From positions 1,492,001 to 1,556,000 of the forward strand of contig NZ_SKBR01000001.1 of NCBI RefSeq assembly GCF_013450295.1: a stretch of DNA of 64,000 bases, read 5' to 3'. Below are positions 8,081-17,765 of the stretch, piece by piece. The first letter of the stretch is position 1, and every line of letters starts with the position of its first letter. The notes below the pieces were generated by a model that worked only from the letters and a program-made list of their open reading frames with translations, did not search any database and was not told the DNA's origin. The position numbers and the translations under genes were made by a program. This stretch comes from Streptomyces sp. AJS327 (GTDB lineage Bacteria; Actinomycetota; Actinomycetes; Streptomycetales; Streptomycetaceae).

Positions 8081-9588
8081 GGGGCGCAGTGCTCCACGAA
8101 GCGGGTCACCAGCTCCGGTGCCGCCGCCCAGTGCAGGTGCAGGTAGGAGGCGTGCACCCGGCCGACGCCCGCGCGGAGGTCCCGCACGAAGCCCTCCGTC
8201 CGGCGCTCCGGCCGCACCAGCCCCCAGGCCGGATCGGCGCCCGCGCCGGGGCTGACGGTGGTGCGGTGGAACTCGTGCCCCCGCACCCGCGCTCCGGCCG
8301 GGGCCAGCGCGCTGGCGGTGGTGGCCACGGCCTCCCGGTAGCCGAGGGTGAGCCGTCCGGTCATCCGGCCGGTGGCGTCCAGCACTCCGCACATCGGCCA
8401 ACCGCCCCCGGACGGCGCGTTGTTCGCCGTCCGCCCCCGGTACTCCCGGGTCGTGCGGCCGTCGGACGCGGCGGGCTCTCCGGCCCGCGCGGGGGCCAAC
8501 GGCCCCTCGCCCGGGGCGTTCTCGGCGGGCTCCAGGGTGCGGGCGAGGTAGAGCAGCCCCGCGCACTCGGCGCTGACCGGCCCCGGGAAGGCGGCCACCG
8601 CCTCGCGCAGCGGCCGGTTGGCGGACAGCTCCGGCGCGTACGTCTCGGGGAAGCCGCCGCCGATGACGAGCCCGGTGGCGCCCGGCGGCAGCGCCTCGTC
8701 CCGCAGCGGGTCGAACGGGACCACCTCCGCCCCGGCGGCGCCGAGGAGTTCGGCGTGTTCCGCGTAGGAGAAGGTGAACGCCGCGCCCCCGGCGACCGCC
8801 ACCACCGGACGCCGTCCGGCCGGACCCCGGCGTGCGGCGGGTTCCGCTCGCCGCGTCTCCGCCACCGGGTCCCAGGGGGTCACCGGCAGCGCGGGGGCGG
8901 TACGGGCCAGCGCGTACAGCGCCGCCAAGTCGCAGCCCGCGCGCACCCGTTCACCGACAGCGCTCACCGACTCCCGCGCCTCCGCGTTCCGTTCGGCCGC
9001 CGGGACGAGCCCGAGGTGGCGGCTCGGGGTGCGCAGCGGCGCGTCGCGCCGCAACGCGCCCAGCACCGGCACCCCGGAGCCCTCCATGGCGTCCCGCAGC
9101 AGCTCCTCGTGCCGGGCCGAGCCGACCTTGTTGAGGATCACCCCGCCGATCCGCACCTCCGGATCCCAGGAGGCGAAGCCGTGCACCAGCGCCGCCACCG
9201 ACCGTGACTGGGCCGAGGCGTCCACCACGAGCACCACCGGGGCCCGCAGCAACTTCGCGACGTGCGCGGTCGAGGCCAGTTCGCCCGCGCCGCTCACCCC
9301 GTCGAACAGCCCCATCACGCCCTCGACGACGGCCAGTTCGGCACCGGCGGCACCGTGCGCGCAGAGCGGCGCGATCCGTTCGGGCCCACACAGGTAGGCG
9401 TCCAGGTTCCGGCCCCGGCGCCCGGCGGCGAGCCCGTGGTAGCCGGGGTCGATGTAGTCCGGACCGACCTTGTGCGGCGAGACGGCGACCCCGCTGCGCG
9501 TGAACGCCGCCATCAGGCCCATCGCGACGGTGGTCTTGCCGCTGCCGGACGCGGGGGCGGCCACCACGAGCCGGGGAACGTTCAGCAC
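8077..9588 (-). CDS. cobB: Cobyrinate/hydrogenobyrinate a,c-diamide synthase
   Basis: Glutamine- and ATP-dependent amidation of the a and c acetate side chains of the corrin ring. The 503 residues contain an N-terminal P-loop domain (VVAAPASGSGKTTVAMG) and a C-terminal class I glutamine amidotransferase domain with the nucleophile in SAECAGLLYLA and the end motif HASYLHLHW. The GTG start at 9588 follows the cobO stop by 4 nt. The central region has the usual IGGVILNKVGS. Confidence 0.93.
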   Translation of the reverse strand: MLNVPRLVVAAPASGSGKTTVAMGLMAAFTRSGVAVSPHKVGPDYIDPGYHGLAAGRRGRNLDAYLCGPERIAPLCAHGAAGAELAVVEGVMGLFDGVSGAGELASTAHVAKLLRAPVVLVVDASAQSRSVAALVHGFASWDPEVRIGGVILNKVGSARHEELLRDAMEGSGVPVLGALRRDAPLRTPSRHLGLVPAAERNAEARESVSAVGERVRAGCDLAALYALARTAPALPVTPWDPVAETRRAEPAARRGPAGRRPVVAVAGGAAFTFSYAEHAELLGAAGAEVVPFDPLRDEALPPGATGLVIGGGFPETYAPELSANRPLREAVAAFPGPVSAECAGLLYLARTLEPAENAPGEGPLAPARAGEPAASDGRTTREYRGRTANNAPSGGGWPMCGVLDATGRMTGRLTLGYREAVATTASALAPAGARVRGHEFHRTTVSPGAGADPAWGLVRPERRTEGFVRDLRAGVGRVHASYLHLHWAAAPELVTRFVEHCAP

Positions 9589-9592
9589 CGGG

Positions 9593-10201
9593 TCACCACT
9601 CGATGCCCCGCTGGCCCTTCTGGCCCGCGTCCATGGGGTGCCGGACCTTCGTCATCTCCGTCACCAGGTCGGCCGCCGCGAGCAGCGGTTCCGGCGCCTC
9701 CCGTCCGGTGACCACCACGTGCTGGAAGCCGGGCCGCTCCCGCAGGACCTCGACGACCTCCCCGGTGTCCACCCAGCCCCAGCGCAGCGGGTAGACGAAC
9801 TCGTCGAGCACGTACAGCCGGTACGTCTCGGCGGCCAGGTCCCGCTTGATCTGCTCCCAGCCCTCGCGCGCCGCCTCCTCGTTGCCCAACTCGCCGTCCC
9901 GGACGTTGCGCTGGATCCACGACCAGCCCTCGCCCATCTTGTGCCAGGTGACGGGGCCGCCCTCGCCGGAGGCGCCCAGCACCCGCAGCGCCCGCTCCTC
10001 GCCGACCCGCCACTTCGCGGACTTGACGAACTGGAACACCCCGACCGGCCACCCCTGGTTCCAGGCGCGCAGCGCCATGCCGAACGCGGCGGTCGACTTG
10101 CCCTTCCCCGCGCCGGTGTGCACGGCGAGCAGCGGACGGTTCCGGCGCTGCCGGGTGGTGAGTCCGTCCCGTGGGACGGAGCTGGGCTGGCCCTTCGGCA
10201 T
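9593..10201 (-). CDS. cobO: Cob(I)yrinic acid a,c-diamide adenosyltransferase
   Basis: CobO/BtuR-type corrinoid adenosyltransferase, which attaches the 5'-deoxyadenosyl ligand. The 202 residues match the family, with the modified P-loop HTGAGKGKSTAAFGMALRAWNQGW and the conserved YVLDEFVYPLRWGWVD and GREAPEPLLAAADLVTEM. The ATG at 10201 overlaps the upstream stop in an ATGA junction. Confidence 0.96.
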   Translation of the reverse strand: MPKGQPSSVPRDGLTTRQRRNRPLLAVHTGAGKGKSTAAFGMALRAWNQGWPVGVFQFVKSAKWRVGEERALRVLGASGEGGPVTWHKMGEGWSWIQRNVRDGELGNEEAAREGWEQIKRDLAAETYRLYVLDEFVYPLRWGWVDTGEVVEVLRERPGFQHVVVTGREAPEPLLAAADLVTEMTKVRHPMDAGQKGQRGIEW

Positions 10202-12453
10202 CAGGCGGTCCTCCAGACGGAATGGTGGGACGGTACGGCGGGCGTGCCGGGTGCGCCGTGCGCCGGGCGGGGGGACGGTACCTCCGCGGGGGCGCGGCGG
10301 GCGGCGGCGCGGCCGGGCGCGGCCCCGGCGGCGCGCACCACCCCCGCCACCGCGTCCGCGCGCAACTCCTCCAGGGTCACGGCGGGACCGCCCAACTCCC
10401 CGGCCAGGGACCGCGCGAGGCCCAGCCGCACCGGACCCGCCTCGCAGTCCACGACCACGGCGGCCGTGCCGTCCCCGGCCAGCAGCCGGGCGGCCCGGCG
10501 CGCCCGGGGCAGCGGCTCCGGCCCGCCGGTCGCCCGCCCGTCGGTGACCGCCACCAGCAGCGGACGCCGGGACGGGTCGCGCAGCCGCTCCACCCGCAGC
10601 ACCTCCCGGGCTCGCAGGAGCCCGTCGGCGAGCGGGGTGCGGCCCCCGGTGCGCAGCGACTCCAGCCGCGCGGCGGCCACGTCCACGGAGGAGGTCGGCG
10701 GCAGCGCCAGCTCCGCGCCCGACTGCCGGAAGGTGACCAGGCCGACCTTGTCGCGGCGCTGGTAGGCGTCGAGCAGCAGCGAGAGCACCGCCCCCTTGAC
10801 GGCGCCCATCCGCCGCCGCGCGGCCATCGACCCGGAGGCGTCGACCAGGAACAGCACCAGGTTGCCCTCCCGGCCCTCGCGCACCGCCTCCCGCAGGTCG
10901 TCCCGGCGGAGCAGCAGCCCCGGGCCGGTCCGCCCCCGGGCACGCTGGTGCGGGGCGGCGGCCCGGATCGTCGCCGCCAGATGCGGCCGGGTCACCGTGC
11001 CAGCCGGGCGGCGCGCCCCCGTCGTCCTGCCGTGCGTGGTGCGGGCGCGGGAGCGCCGGCCGGCGGCGCCCTCGCCCAGCCCCGGCACGGTCAGCGGCCG
11101 GGTGCTGAACGGCTCCCCGGCGGGTGCCGCCGGCGCGGCGCCGCCCGTACCGCCGGACCCCGGCAACGCGCCCTGTGCGTCGGCGTGTTCGGGGTCGGTT
11201 TCGCTGGCGGGGCCGGAGTCGGGGCCGTCCGCCGCGCCGCCGGGTTCGGTGGCCGACGGCTCCCGGTCGCCGGGGCGGTCCTGACGGGGGAGGTCCCCGG
11301 CGCCGGGCGCCTCCCCGGGGCCGTCGTCCTCCGGCGGCGGCCCGCCGGGGCCCTCCGCCCCGGGTCCGCCGTCCGGCCCGCCGGTTCCGGGGCCGTCCTC
11401 GGGACCCGGGTCCTCCGGTTCGGGCGGGTCCTCGCCGCCGTTCTCGCGCAGGACCTCGTCCAGCTTCTCCTCGTCCAGCCCGGGAGCGTCGAACGGGTTG
11501 CGGCGCCGACGGTGCGGCAGGGCCAGCAGCGCCGCCTGCCGCACGTCCTCCGGCAGCACCTCCTCCCGCCCCGCCCAGGCGGCGAGCGCCGTCGCGGTGC
11601 GCGCCATGACCAGGTCCGCCCGCATCCCGTCCACCTCGAACGCGGCGCAGGTGGCGGCTATCTGACGGAGCGCCACCTCCCCGAGCCGTACGCGGGGCAG
11701 CACCTCGCGGGCGGTGGCGACGCGCGCCCGGAGCCGGTCCTCCGACGCGGCCCAGTGGGCGGCGAACGCGGCCGGGTCCTCGTCGAACGCCAGCCGCCGC
11801 CGCACCACCTCGACCCGCTCGTCCGTCGCGCGGGACGCCGCGACCTCGACGGTCAGCCCGAAGCGGTCGAGCAACTGCGGGCGCAGTTCGCCCTCTTCGG
11901 GGTTCATGGTGCCCACCAGCAGGAACCGCGCCGCGTGCCGCACCGACACGCCCTCCCGTTCCACGTGCGAGGCGCCCATCGCGGCGGCGTCCAGCAGCAG
12001 GTCGACCAGGTGGTCGTGGAGCAGGTTCACCTCGTCCACGTAGAGCACGCCACGGTGCGCCTCCGCCAGCAGCCCCGGCTCGAAGGAGGTGACCCCGCCG
12101 GACAGCGCGCGCTCGATGTCCAGCGCCCCGGCCAGCCGGTCCTCGGTCGCACCGACCGGCAGCTCCACCATCCGGGTCGGCGCGGACGCCGCCGGGCTGT
12201 TGGGCCCGTCCGGGTGCGGGCCGTCCGGGCACCCGGGGTCGGGCGCCCCGGGGTCGCAGCGGAACCGGCAGCCGGGCACCACCGCGACCGGCGGCAGCAG
12301 CGCCGCGAGCGCGCGTACCGCGGTCGACTTGGCGGTGCCCTTCTCCCCCCGGACGAGGACGCCGCCGATCGCCGGGTGGACGGCGTTCAGCAGCAGCCCG
12401 AGCTGGAGGTCGCGCATACCCACGATGGCGGTGAACGGATAGGGGACGCTCAC
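10201..12453 (-). CDS. Fused ChlI/ChlD-type cobaltochelatase subunit
   Basis: 750-residue AAA+ magnesium/cobalt-chelatase subunit, thought to work with the large subunit CobN in inserting cobalt into hydrogenobyrinate diamide. The N-terminal half is ChlI-like: Walker [10 protein letters not shown], sensor region [11 protein letters not shown], and [23 protein letters not shown] proline/glutamate/aspartate-rich linker spans roughly residues 335-450. The C-terminal half is ChlD-like with a von Willebrand A domain whose MIDAS motif is VDASGSMA. The start is GTG. No cobN is present in the window. Confidence 0.88.
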   Translation of the reverse strand: MSVPYPFTAIVGMRDLQLGLLLNAVHPAIGGVLVRGEKGTAKSTAVRALAALLPPVAVVPGCRFRCDPGAPDPGCPDGPHPDGPNSPAASAPTRMVELPVGATEDRLAGALDIERALSGGVTSFEPGLLAEAHRGVLYVDEVNLLHDHLVDLLLDAAAMGASHVEREGVSVRHAARFLLVGTMNPEEGELRPQLLDRFGLTVEVAASRATDERVEVVRRRLAFDEDPAAFAAHWAASEDRLRARVATAREVLPRVRLGEVALRQIAATCAAFEVDGMRADLVMARTATALAAWAGREEVLPEDVRQAALLALPHRRRRNPFDAPGLDEEKLDEVLRENGGEDPPEPEDPGPEDGPGTGGPDGGPGAEGPGGPPPEDDGPGEAPGAGDLPRQDRPGDREPSATEPGGAADGPDSGPASETDPEHADAQGALPGSGGTGGAAPAAPAGEPFSTRPLTVPGLGEGAAGRRSRARTTHGRTTGARRPAGTVTRPHLAATIRAAAPHQRARGRTGPGLLLRRDDLREAVREGREGNLVLFLVDASGSMAARRRMGAVKGAVLSLLLDAYQRRDKVGLVTFRQSGAELALPPTSSVDVAAARLESLRTGGRTPLADGLLRAREVLRVERLRDPSRRPLLVAVTDGRATGGPEPLPRARRAARLLAGDGTAAVVVDCEAGPVRLGLARSLAGELGGPAVTLEELRADAVAGVVRAAGAAPGRAAARRAPAEVPSPRPAHGAPGTPAVPSHHSVWRTA

Positions 12454-12559
12454 GCTGGCGTCATCCTCTCGGTGGGGGAACGGTGGGGCCCGCGCGGGCG
12501 CGGGCCGGGACGGGTGGGACGGCGGACGGTGGGTGGGCGGCGACGCGCCGGTCCGGCGG

Positions 12560-14146
12560 TCACCCGCCCACCTCCACGGGCTCCGGCGCCCCGGGTCCGA
12601 CGAACGGCAGCCCCGGGGGCGGCCCCGACTCGATCAGCCGCAGCAGCGCGTCGGTGTCGGCGAACTCCTCCACGAGGTCGCCCAGCAGGTCCAGTTGGCG
12701 TTCCCGGAGCGCGGCGAAGCTGGTGCCGGGATCGGGCGTGAAGTCCCGTCCGGCCTCCGCCGCCACCCGCCGCAGCAGCGCCCGGCGGAACCCGTCGCAC
12801 TCCAGCGAACCGTGCCAGTGCGTGCCGCGCACCGTGCCGAGCTGGCAGCCCTCCAGCGCGGCGCCCGCCGTGTCGTGGAACAGCGGGGCGCCGCCCAGCA
12901 CCTCGGCCCGGCCGTGGTGGATCTCGTAGCCCTCCACCGGCTCGCCCAGGCCCACGCCCTCCGGCCGGGCGAGGGTCTTCTCCTCCGCGAACCGCACCCG
13001 CACCGGCAGCAGTCCGAGCCCCGGCACCGTGCCCGCGCGGGACTCGACCTCGTCCTCGATCCGCTCGCCCAGCAGCTGGAAGCCGCCGCAGATCCCCAGC
13101 ACCGGGCGGCCCTCGGCGGCACGGCGGCACAGCGCGTCCGCCAGGCCCCGGCGCCGCAGCCAGTCCAGCGCCCGCACGGTGCCCCGGGTGCCGGGGACGA
13201 CCACCAGGTCCGCGTCGGCCAGTTCCTCCGGCCGGTCCGAGAAGCGGACCAGCACCCCCGGCTCGGCGGCCAGCGCGTCGACGTCGGTGAAGTTCGACAT
13301 CAGCGGGACCGGCAGTACCGCGACGCGCAGCACGTCGGCGCCGTACGGCGGGGCCGAGTCCGACTCGCGGACGGTGCCGCGCAGCGAGATCCGCAGCCCG
13401 TCCTCCTCGTCGATGCCGAGGCCGTGCCGGAACGGCAGCACCCCGAGCGTCGGCCGCCCGGTGAGCTGGCGCAGCTGCGCCAACCCCGGCTCCAGCAGCG
13501 TGACGTCCCCGCGGAACTTGTTCACCAGGAACCCGGCGAGCAACTCCTGGTCCTCCGGCGTCAGCAGCGCCGTGGTGCCGAAGAACGAGGCGAACACGCC
13601 GCCGCGGTCGATGTCGCCCACCACCACGACGGGCAGCCGCGCCGCCCGCGCCAGGCCCATGTTCACGATGTCGCTCCGGCGCAGGTTGATCTCGGCGGGG
13701 CTGCCCGCGCCCTCGCAGATCACCGCGTCGTGGGTGCGGCGCAGCTCCTCCAGACAGCCGGTGACCGTCTCCAGCAACCGCTCCTGCCGCCCCCGGTGGT
13801 AGCCGCGCGCGCTCAGCTCGCCCACCGGCCTGCCCAGCAGGACGACCTGGCTGCTGCGTTCCCCGCCGGGCTTGAGGAGCACCGGGTTCATCGCGGCGGT
13901 CGGCTCGGTGCGCGCCGCGGCCGCCTGCATGGCCTGGGCGCGGCCGATCTCGGCGCCGCCCCGGGTGACGAACGAGTTCAGCGACATGTTCTGCGCCTTG
14001 AACGGCGCCACCCGCAGCCCCTTCCGGGACAGCCAACGGCAGATGCCCGCGGTGACCACGCTCTTGCCCGCGTCCGAGGTCGTCCCCGCCACCAACAGCC
14101 CGCCACCGCGCGCCCGTTCGCCCGTCACGCCGTCTGTCCCACTCAT
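12560..14146 (-). CDS. cobQ: Adenosylcobyric acid synthase
   Basis: CobQ amidates the b, d, e and g side chains of adenosylcobyrinate diamide. The 528 residues include the synthetase P-loop [30 protein letters not shown], and the amidotransferase domain with Cys in [12 protein letters not shown] and histidines in GYEIHHG and GTHWHGSLE. The ATG at 14146 overlaps the cobD stop (ATGA), which decides the start over a GTG 18 nt inside. Confidence 0.95.
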   Translation of the reverse strand: MSGTDGVTGERARGGGLLVAGTTSDAGKSVVTAGICRWLSRKGLRVAPFKAQNMSLNSFVTRGGAEIGRAQAMQAAAARTEPTAAMNPVLLKPGGERSSQVVLLGRPVGELSARGYHRGRQERLLETVTGCLEELRRTHDAVICEGAGSPAEINLRRSDIVNMGLARAARLPVVVVGDIDRGGVFASFFGTTALLTPEDQELLAGFLVNKFRGDVTLLEPGLAQLRQLTGRPTLGVLPFRHGLGIDEEDGLRISLRGTVRESDSAPPYGADVLRVAVLPVPLMSNFTDVDALAAEPGVLVRFSDRPEELADADLVVVPGTRGTVRALDWLRRRGLADALCRRAAEGRPVLGICGGFQLLGERIEDEVESRAGTVPGLGLLPVRVRFAEEKTLARPEGVGLGEPVEGYEIHHGRAEVLGGAPLFHDTAGAALEGCQLGTVRGTHWHGSLECDGFRRALLRRVAAEAGRDFTPDPGTSFAALRERQLDLLGDLVEEFADTDALLRLIESGPPPGLPFVGPGAPEPVEVGG

Positions 14147-15387
14147 GCCGTCCGTCCCGCGCACGCCGTTCCGCCCCCTGCCGTTCCGTCTCGTCGGACA
14201 CCACCCGGCCGTCCCCGTCCGGGAGGACGGCGGAGCACCGCCACCGCCGCCGAGACCGCCAGCGCCAGCGCGCCCACCCGCCGCGACAGCCGCACCGCCC
14301 GCTCGACGTCGGCCGCCGTGGGCGCGGCGCCCGCCGCGTTCAGCGACGGACGGTGCTCGACCCGGCCGCCGTAGGAGAGGACACCACCCAGCCGCAGGCC
14401 GAGCGCCCCCGCGAACGCGGCCTCCGCGCGGCCCGCGTTGGGAGAGGGGTGCCGGTGCGCGTCCGCGCGCCAGGCGCGCAGCGCGCCGCGCGGATCGGGC
14501 GCGGCCACCGTGGCGAGCAGTGCGGTGAGCCGGGCGCCGGGCCAGCCCAGCAGGTCGTCCAGCCGGGCGGCGGACCAGCCGAAGCGCAGGTGACGCGGGG
14601 AGCGGTGACCGACCATCGCGTCCAGCGTGTTGACGGCGCGGAAGACCAACAGGCCCCCGTCGCCCGCGAGTCCGCCCCACAGCAGCGCGCCGGTCACCGC
14701 GTCCGAGGTGTTCTCGGCCACCGACTCGACCACGGCGCGCGCGAGGTCCTCCGCATCCAGCGCGCGCGGGTCCCGGCCGCAGAGCGCGGGCAACAGGGCG
14801 CGCGCCCGGGCCAGTTCCCCCGCGTCCAGCGCCCCGGCGACCGCGCGCGCGGCCCGGGCCAGCCCGGTACCGCCCAGCACGCTCCACGTCACCGCCGCCG
14901 TCACCAGGACGTCCACCGCCGCCCCGGCCGTCCGCGCGCGCGGGGACGGCGAGAGGACCCGTGGGCGGACCGGCGGGGCGTGCCCCGCCCACCGGAACAG
15001 GGCGCCCGCCGCGAGCGCCCCGGTCACGCAGAGCGCGGTGTGCGCCGCGCCCGCTCCCCGGTGGTCACGCCAGAGCCGCCGTTCCAGGGCGTTCGCCAGG
15101 CCACCGAAGGCCGCCACCGGATGCCCGCGCCGCGGGTCGCCCAGCGCCAGGTCCGCGAGGTAGCCGAGCGCCAGCCCGCAGGCGCGCGCGCCCCCGGCCG
15201 CGCGGACCGGACCTCGCCACCACCCGGGCGCCCCGGGGGAGTTGACCACCGGGAGCGGACCGGACCGGGCGGACAGCCCGGCCGGACCGGGACGTCCGGA
15301 AGTACCGGAGAGGCCCGGGACGGCGGGGTGGCCGGCGTGACCGGAGGGGCGGGGGAAGCGGAGCGGGCGGCGGTACCAGGCCCGCAC
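14143..15387 (-). CDS. cobD: Adenosylcobinamide-phosphate synthase CobD/CbiB
   Basis: Membrane protein that joins the aminopropanol arm to adenosylcobyric acid. Conserved segments are [67 protein letters not shown], and [22 protein letters not shown], with several hydrophobic segments. The longest frame begins at GTG 15387, 2 nt after the stop of a small upstream ORF, and gives about 75 residues before the family core. A GTG at 15249 would give a more usual N-terminus but has no clear ribosome-binding site. Start uncertain, identity firm. Confidence 0.85.
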   Translation of the reverse strand: MRAWYRRPLRFPRPSGHAGHPAVPGLSGTSGRPGPAGLSARSGPLPVVNSPGAPGWWRGPVRAAGGARACGLALGYLADLALGDPRRGHPVAAFGGLANALERRLWRDHRGAGAAHTALCVTGALAAGALFRWAGHAPPVRPRVLSPSPRARTAGAAVDVLVTAAVTWSVLGGTGLARAARAVAGALDAGELARARALLPALCGRDPRALDAEDLARAVVESVAENTSDAVTGALLWGGLAGDGGLLVFRAVNTLDAMVGHRSPRHLRFGWSAARLDDLLGWPGARLTALLATVAAPDPRGALRAWRADAHRHPSPNAGRAEAAFAGALGLRLGGVLSYGGRVEHRPSLNAAGAAPTAADVERAVRLSRRVGALALAVSAAVAVLRRPPGRGRPGGVRRDGTAGGGTACAGRTA

Positions 15388-15389
15388 CG

Positions 15390-15524
15390 TCAGCGCGCCG
15401 TGGGCCGGAGACGGCCGGGGCGGCCCGGTACGGGGCGCGAGCGGGCCGGGTGGCCGGAACGCGGGAGGGCGTCACCGGACCCGGCGACGGCGGGAGCGGG
15501 GCGGACGGCAGGCAGGCCGCGCAT
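15390..15524 (-). CDS. Possible 44-aa leader ORF between riboswitch and cobD
   Basis: The ATG at 15524 has TGAGGAC upstream (ACACC spacer) and is the first well-placed start after the cobalamin riboswitch. The frame runs 44 codons, rich in Pro, Arg, Ala and Gly, and stops 2 nt before the GTG at 15387 (TGACGGTG), an arrangement typical of translational coupling. It resembles no family I know. It could be a real leader peptide, the true N-terminus of CobD cut by a frameshift, or chance. Confidence 0.4.
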   Translation of the reverse strand: MRGLPAVRPAPAVAGSGDALPRSGHPARSRPVPGRPGRLRPTAR

Positions 15525-15564
15525 GGTGTGTCCTCACTCAGGGTCCTCGCCCTGGCTCGACGTG

Positions 15565-15735
15565 ACCGGCGGCGAAAGTCTCCTGGCTCCCGGATCGGCG
15601 TCTCTCCCGGCCTTCCAGCCCGTGGGCCGTGGCTCGACGTGGGGGACGCTCCCCGGTGACAGTGGCGGGACCGCGCCGGAATCGCACCGGCTTCCTCTCG
15701 TTGCCGCCGTATGGCACCGGAAGTCCACCACGCTC
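15565..15735 (-). promoter_or_regulatory. Cobalamin (B12) riboswitch
   Basis: Read on the minus strand: GGAAGCCGGTGCGATTCCGG, then GCGGTCCCGCCACTGTCACC, and downstream AGCCAGGAGACTTTCGCCG, which matches the B12 box. These are the conserved cobalamin aptamer blocks in the correct order. The element lies directly upstream of cobD and the leader ORF, so it should repress the whole minus-strand cobalamin operon when adenosylcobalamin is abundant. The boundaries are approximate. Confidence 0.93.
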
Positions 15736-15788
15736 CCGGTGAGCCGTCAACTCGCCTGTGACCAGGGACGGGAGAGTGTGAGCAGACA

Positions 15789-15826
15789 CACGCGGGGGAA
15801 CGGGAGCGCTCCCGTTCCCCCGCGTG
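15789..15826 (-). terminator. Perfect 19-bp-arm palindrome after the 15855 gene
   Basis: Arms CACGCGGGGGAACGGGAGC and GCTCCCGTTCCCCCGCGTG abut with no spacer; in RNA the centre opens as the loop. It sits 29 nt downstream of the minus-strand small gene and upstream of the B12 riboswitch, so it probably ends the pit transcript. Confidence 0.75.
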
Positions 15827-15854
15827 GAGGTGCCGTGCGCTGACCGCGCGCCGG

Positions 15855-16067
15855 TCAGGCCGCGATCAGGTAGATGCCGTACGCGACGGCCGCCGCGCAC
15901 ACGGCGAAGCAGGCGTACGCGCTCGTGCGGGCGAGCGCCGCCCCGCCGCCGCCGGTGGTGGTCCGGGAGCTGGCCACGATGCCCAGGGTGAACACCCCGA
16001 CGAGGCCGACGGTCGCCAGCAGGCTGACGCCGAAGACCTGGCCCAGTGCGGCCCAGTCGATGTCCAT
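15855..16067 (-). CDS. Small membrane protein downstream of the phosphate transporter
   Basis: 70 residues with two predicted transmembrane segments: ALGQVFGVSLLATVGLVGVFTLGIV (spread over two stretches near residues 6-31) and ALARTSAYACFAVCAAAVAYGIYLIAA at the C-terminus. It follows the transporter gene on the same strand with a 61-nt gap, so it is probably co-transcribed and PhoP-controlled. I recognise it only as a conserved Streptomyces neighbour of this transporter; function unknown. Confidence 0.75.
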   Translation of the reverse strand: MDIDWAALGQVFGVSLLATVGLVGVFTLGIVASSRTTTGGGGAALARTSAYACFAVCAAAVAYGIYLIAA

Positions 16068-16128
16068 AGCGTGCTTCTCTCTCGTCTGTCGGTGCGCGTC
16101 GGTGTGTGGTGTGGCGGCGGGTCCGGGG

Positions 16129-17493
16129 TCAGGTGAGGCTGCTCGCGGAGGACGGCCGCGCCGCCCGCTGGGCCGGGACCTGGTCGGCGCCGTCCGGCGC
16201 CGGGGCCTCGGCCGTCTCCGCCACGGCCACCGGCTCACCCGCCGGCTGGCTGTCCGCCCCCGGCGGCGGGGGAGGGGCCACGGTCCGCAGCGCGGTCGTG
16301 ACGACCCCGGCGGGCTCCGGAGCGGCGGCCGGAGCCGGGTGCGCCGGGGCCGCGGAGGTCTCCGGGGTCCCGGCGTCGGGGCTGATCGGCTCCACGTCGT
16401 TCACGTTGGTGTGGTCGACGGGCTCGCGCCGCGACCGCAGCCAGATGGCGCCGCAGATCACGACCGTGAGGATCGCGACGAGCGTGACGCCCCAGTCACC
16501 CTGGTCCGCGAGGATCGCGGCGGCGGCCGCCACCGCACCCGCGGCCGGGAGGGTCAGCGCCCAGCCCGCCACCATGCGGCCCGCGGTGGACCAGCGCACG
16601 ACGCCGCCCTTGCGGCCGAGCCCGGAGCCCATCACGGCGCCGGAGCACACGTGCGTGGTGGAGAGCGAGAAGCCGATGTGCGAGGAGGCCAGGATGGTCG
16701 CGGCGGCGCCGGTCTGGGCGGCGAAGCCCTGCGGCGGCTGGATGTCGGTGAGGCCCTTGCCCATCGTGCGGATGATGCGCCAGCCGCCGAGGTAGGTGCC
16801 GAGCGCGATGGCGATACCGGCCGAGGCGATGACCCACAGCGGCGGGTCCGAGCCCGGGGCCAGCGCACCGCCGGTCACCAGCGCGAGGGTGATGACACCC
16901 ATGGTCTTCTGCGCGTCGTTGGTGCCGTGGGCCAGGGAGACCAGGGCGGCCGAGGTGATCTGGCCGGCGCGGTAGCCCTGCGAGGTCTTCTCCGGGTCGG
17001 CGTTCCGGGCCAGCCGGTAGGTGAGCCGGGTCGAGAGGAGTGCCGCGATACCGGCGACGAGCGGAGCGGCGAGGGCCGGGATGAGGACCTTCATCACCAC
17101 CACGCCGCCGTTCACCGCCCCGATGCCGACGGAGGCGACGGTGGCGCCCATCAGACCGCCCATCAGGGCGTGCGAGGAGCTGGAGGGGAGTCCGGCGAGC
17201 CAGGTCAGCAGGTTCCAGATGATGGCGCCGACCAGACCGGCGAAGATCACTTCGGGTCGGATACCCGACCCCTCGTCGATGATTCCCGAGGAGATGGTCT
17301 TGGCCACCTCAACGGAGAGGAAGGCCCCGACGAGGTTGAGGACGGCGGACATCCCCACGGCCACCTTGGGCCTGAGCGCGCCGGTGGAGATGGTGGTGGC
17401 CATGGCGTTGGCCGTGTCGTGGAAGCCGTTCGTGAAGTCGAACACCAAGGCCGTGATGATCACGATCCCGATGAGAAGCGTGATGTGTTCCAT
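16129..17493 (-). CDS. pitH: Low-affinity inorganic phosphate transporter (PiT family)
   Basis: 454-residue PiT/PHO4 permease that imports metal-phosphate complexes with protons. The two family signatures are seen: FTNGFHDTANAMATTIS near residue 20 and VSLAHGTNDAQKTMG in the second repeat. About ten hydrophobic segments extend to roughly residue 355, followed by a cytoplasmic-looking tail of about 95 residues rich in Pro, Ala and Glu, longer than in many PiT proteins. A PHO box precedes it, so phosphate starvation control is likely. Confidence 0.93.
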   Translation of the reverse strand: MEHITLLIGIVIITALVFDFTNGFHDTANAMATTISTGALRPKVAVGMSAVLNLVGAFLSVEVAKTISSGIIDEGSGIRPEVIFAGLVGAIIWNLLTWLAGLPSSSSHALMGGLMGATVASVGIGAVNGGVVVMKVLIPALAAPLVAGIAALLSTRLTYRLARNADPEKTSQGYRAGQITSAALVSLAHGTNDAQKTMGVITLALVTGGALAPGSDPPLWVIASAGIAIALGTYLGGWRIIRTMGKGLTDIQPPQGFAAQTGAAATILASSHIGFSLSTTHVCSGAVMGSGLGRKGGVVRWSTAGRMVAGWALTLPAAGAVAAAAAILADQGDWGVTLVAILTVVICGAIWLRSRREPVDHTNVNDVEPISPDAGTPETSAAPAHPAPAAAPEPAGVVTTALRTVAPPPPPGADSQPAGEPVAVAETAEAPAPDGADQVPAQRAARPSSASSLT

Positions 17494-17524
17494 TCACCAG
17501 GCACAATCCGCTCGAAGGTCATGG

Positions 17525-17565
17525 ACCCGGTGAACGTAAGGACGCCGGGTGAACAGAAGGTGAAC
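17525..17565 (-). promoter_or_regulatory. PHO box (PhoP-binding direct repeats)
   Basis: On the minus strand two contiguous 11-nt units, GTTCACCTTCT (17565-17555) and GTTCACCCGGC (17554-17544), are followed 8 nt later by a third, GTTCACCGGGT (17535-17525). This matches the Streptomyces PhoP direct-repeat unit (GTTCACC plus 4 nt). It lies 32-72 nt before the pit start codon, overlapping the expected promoter. Confidence 0.85.
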
Positions 17566-17710
17566 TGGGCCGGGCATCGAAGTGTCACCACCCGGCTCCT
17601 CTCGTGAGCATGTGATCGACGGCCGATCAGCCGCCGTACGCGGGGATTTCACCCCGTCGCCGGAGCGGCGTCCAGCTACCCGGCCGGACCGGCGGGTCGC
17701 GGGCGCCCGT

Positions 17711-17716
17711 TACAGT
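17711..17716 (+). promoter_or_regulatory. Possible -10 of the class II aldolase gene
   Basis: TACAGT lies 49 nt before the ATG at 17766 and would give a leader of about 43 nt carrying the AAGGGAC ribosome-binding site. Confidence 0.45.
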
Positions 17717-17765
17717 GCGTGCGGGGGTACCGGGTGGGGCACAGCGGGCCGAAGGGACGACACAC

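Noticed and set aside
9593..12232. An 879-codon minus-strand frame that runs upstream of cobO
   Set aside because: Only its last 202 codons are CobO; the rest is the wrong frame of the chelatase subunit gene. The ATGA junction at 10201 sets the real start.
12450..14992. Long minus-strand frames before cobQ's ATG
   Set aside because: They are extensions through cobD's reverse frame or a shadow frame; the ATGA overlap at 14143-14146 fixes the cobQ start.
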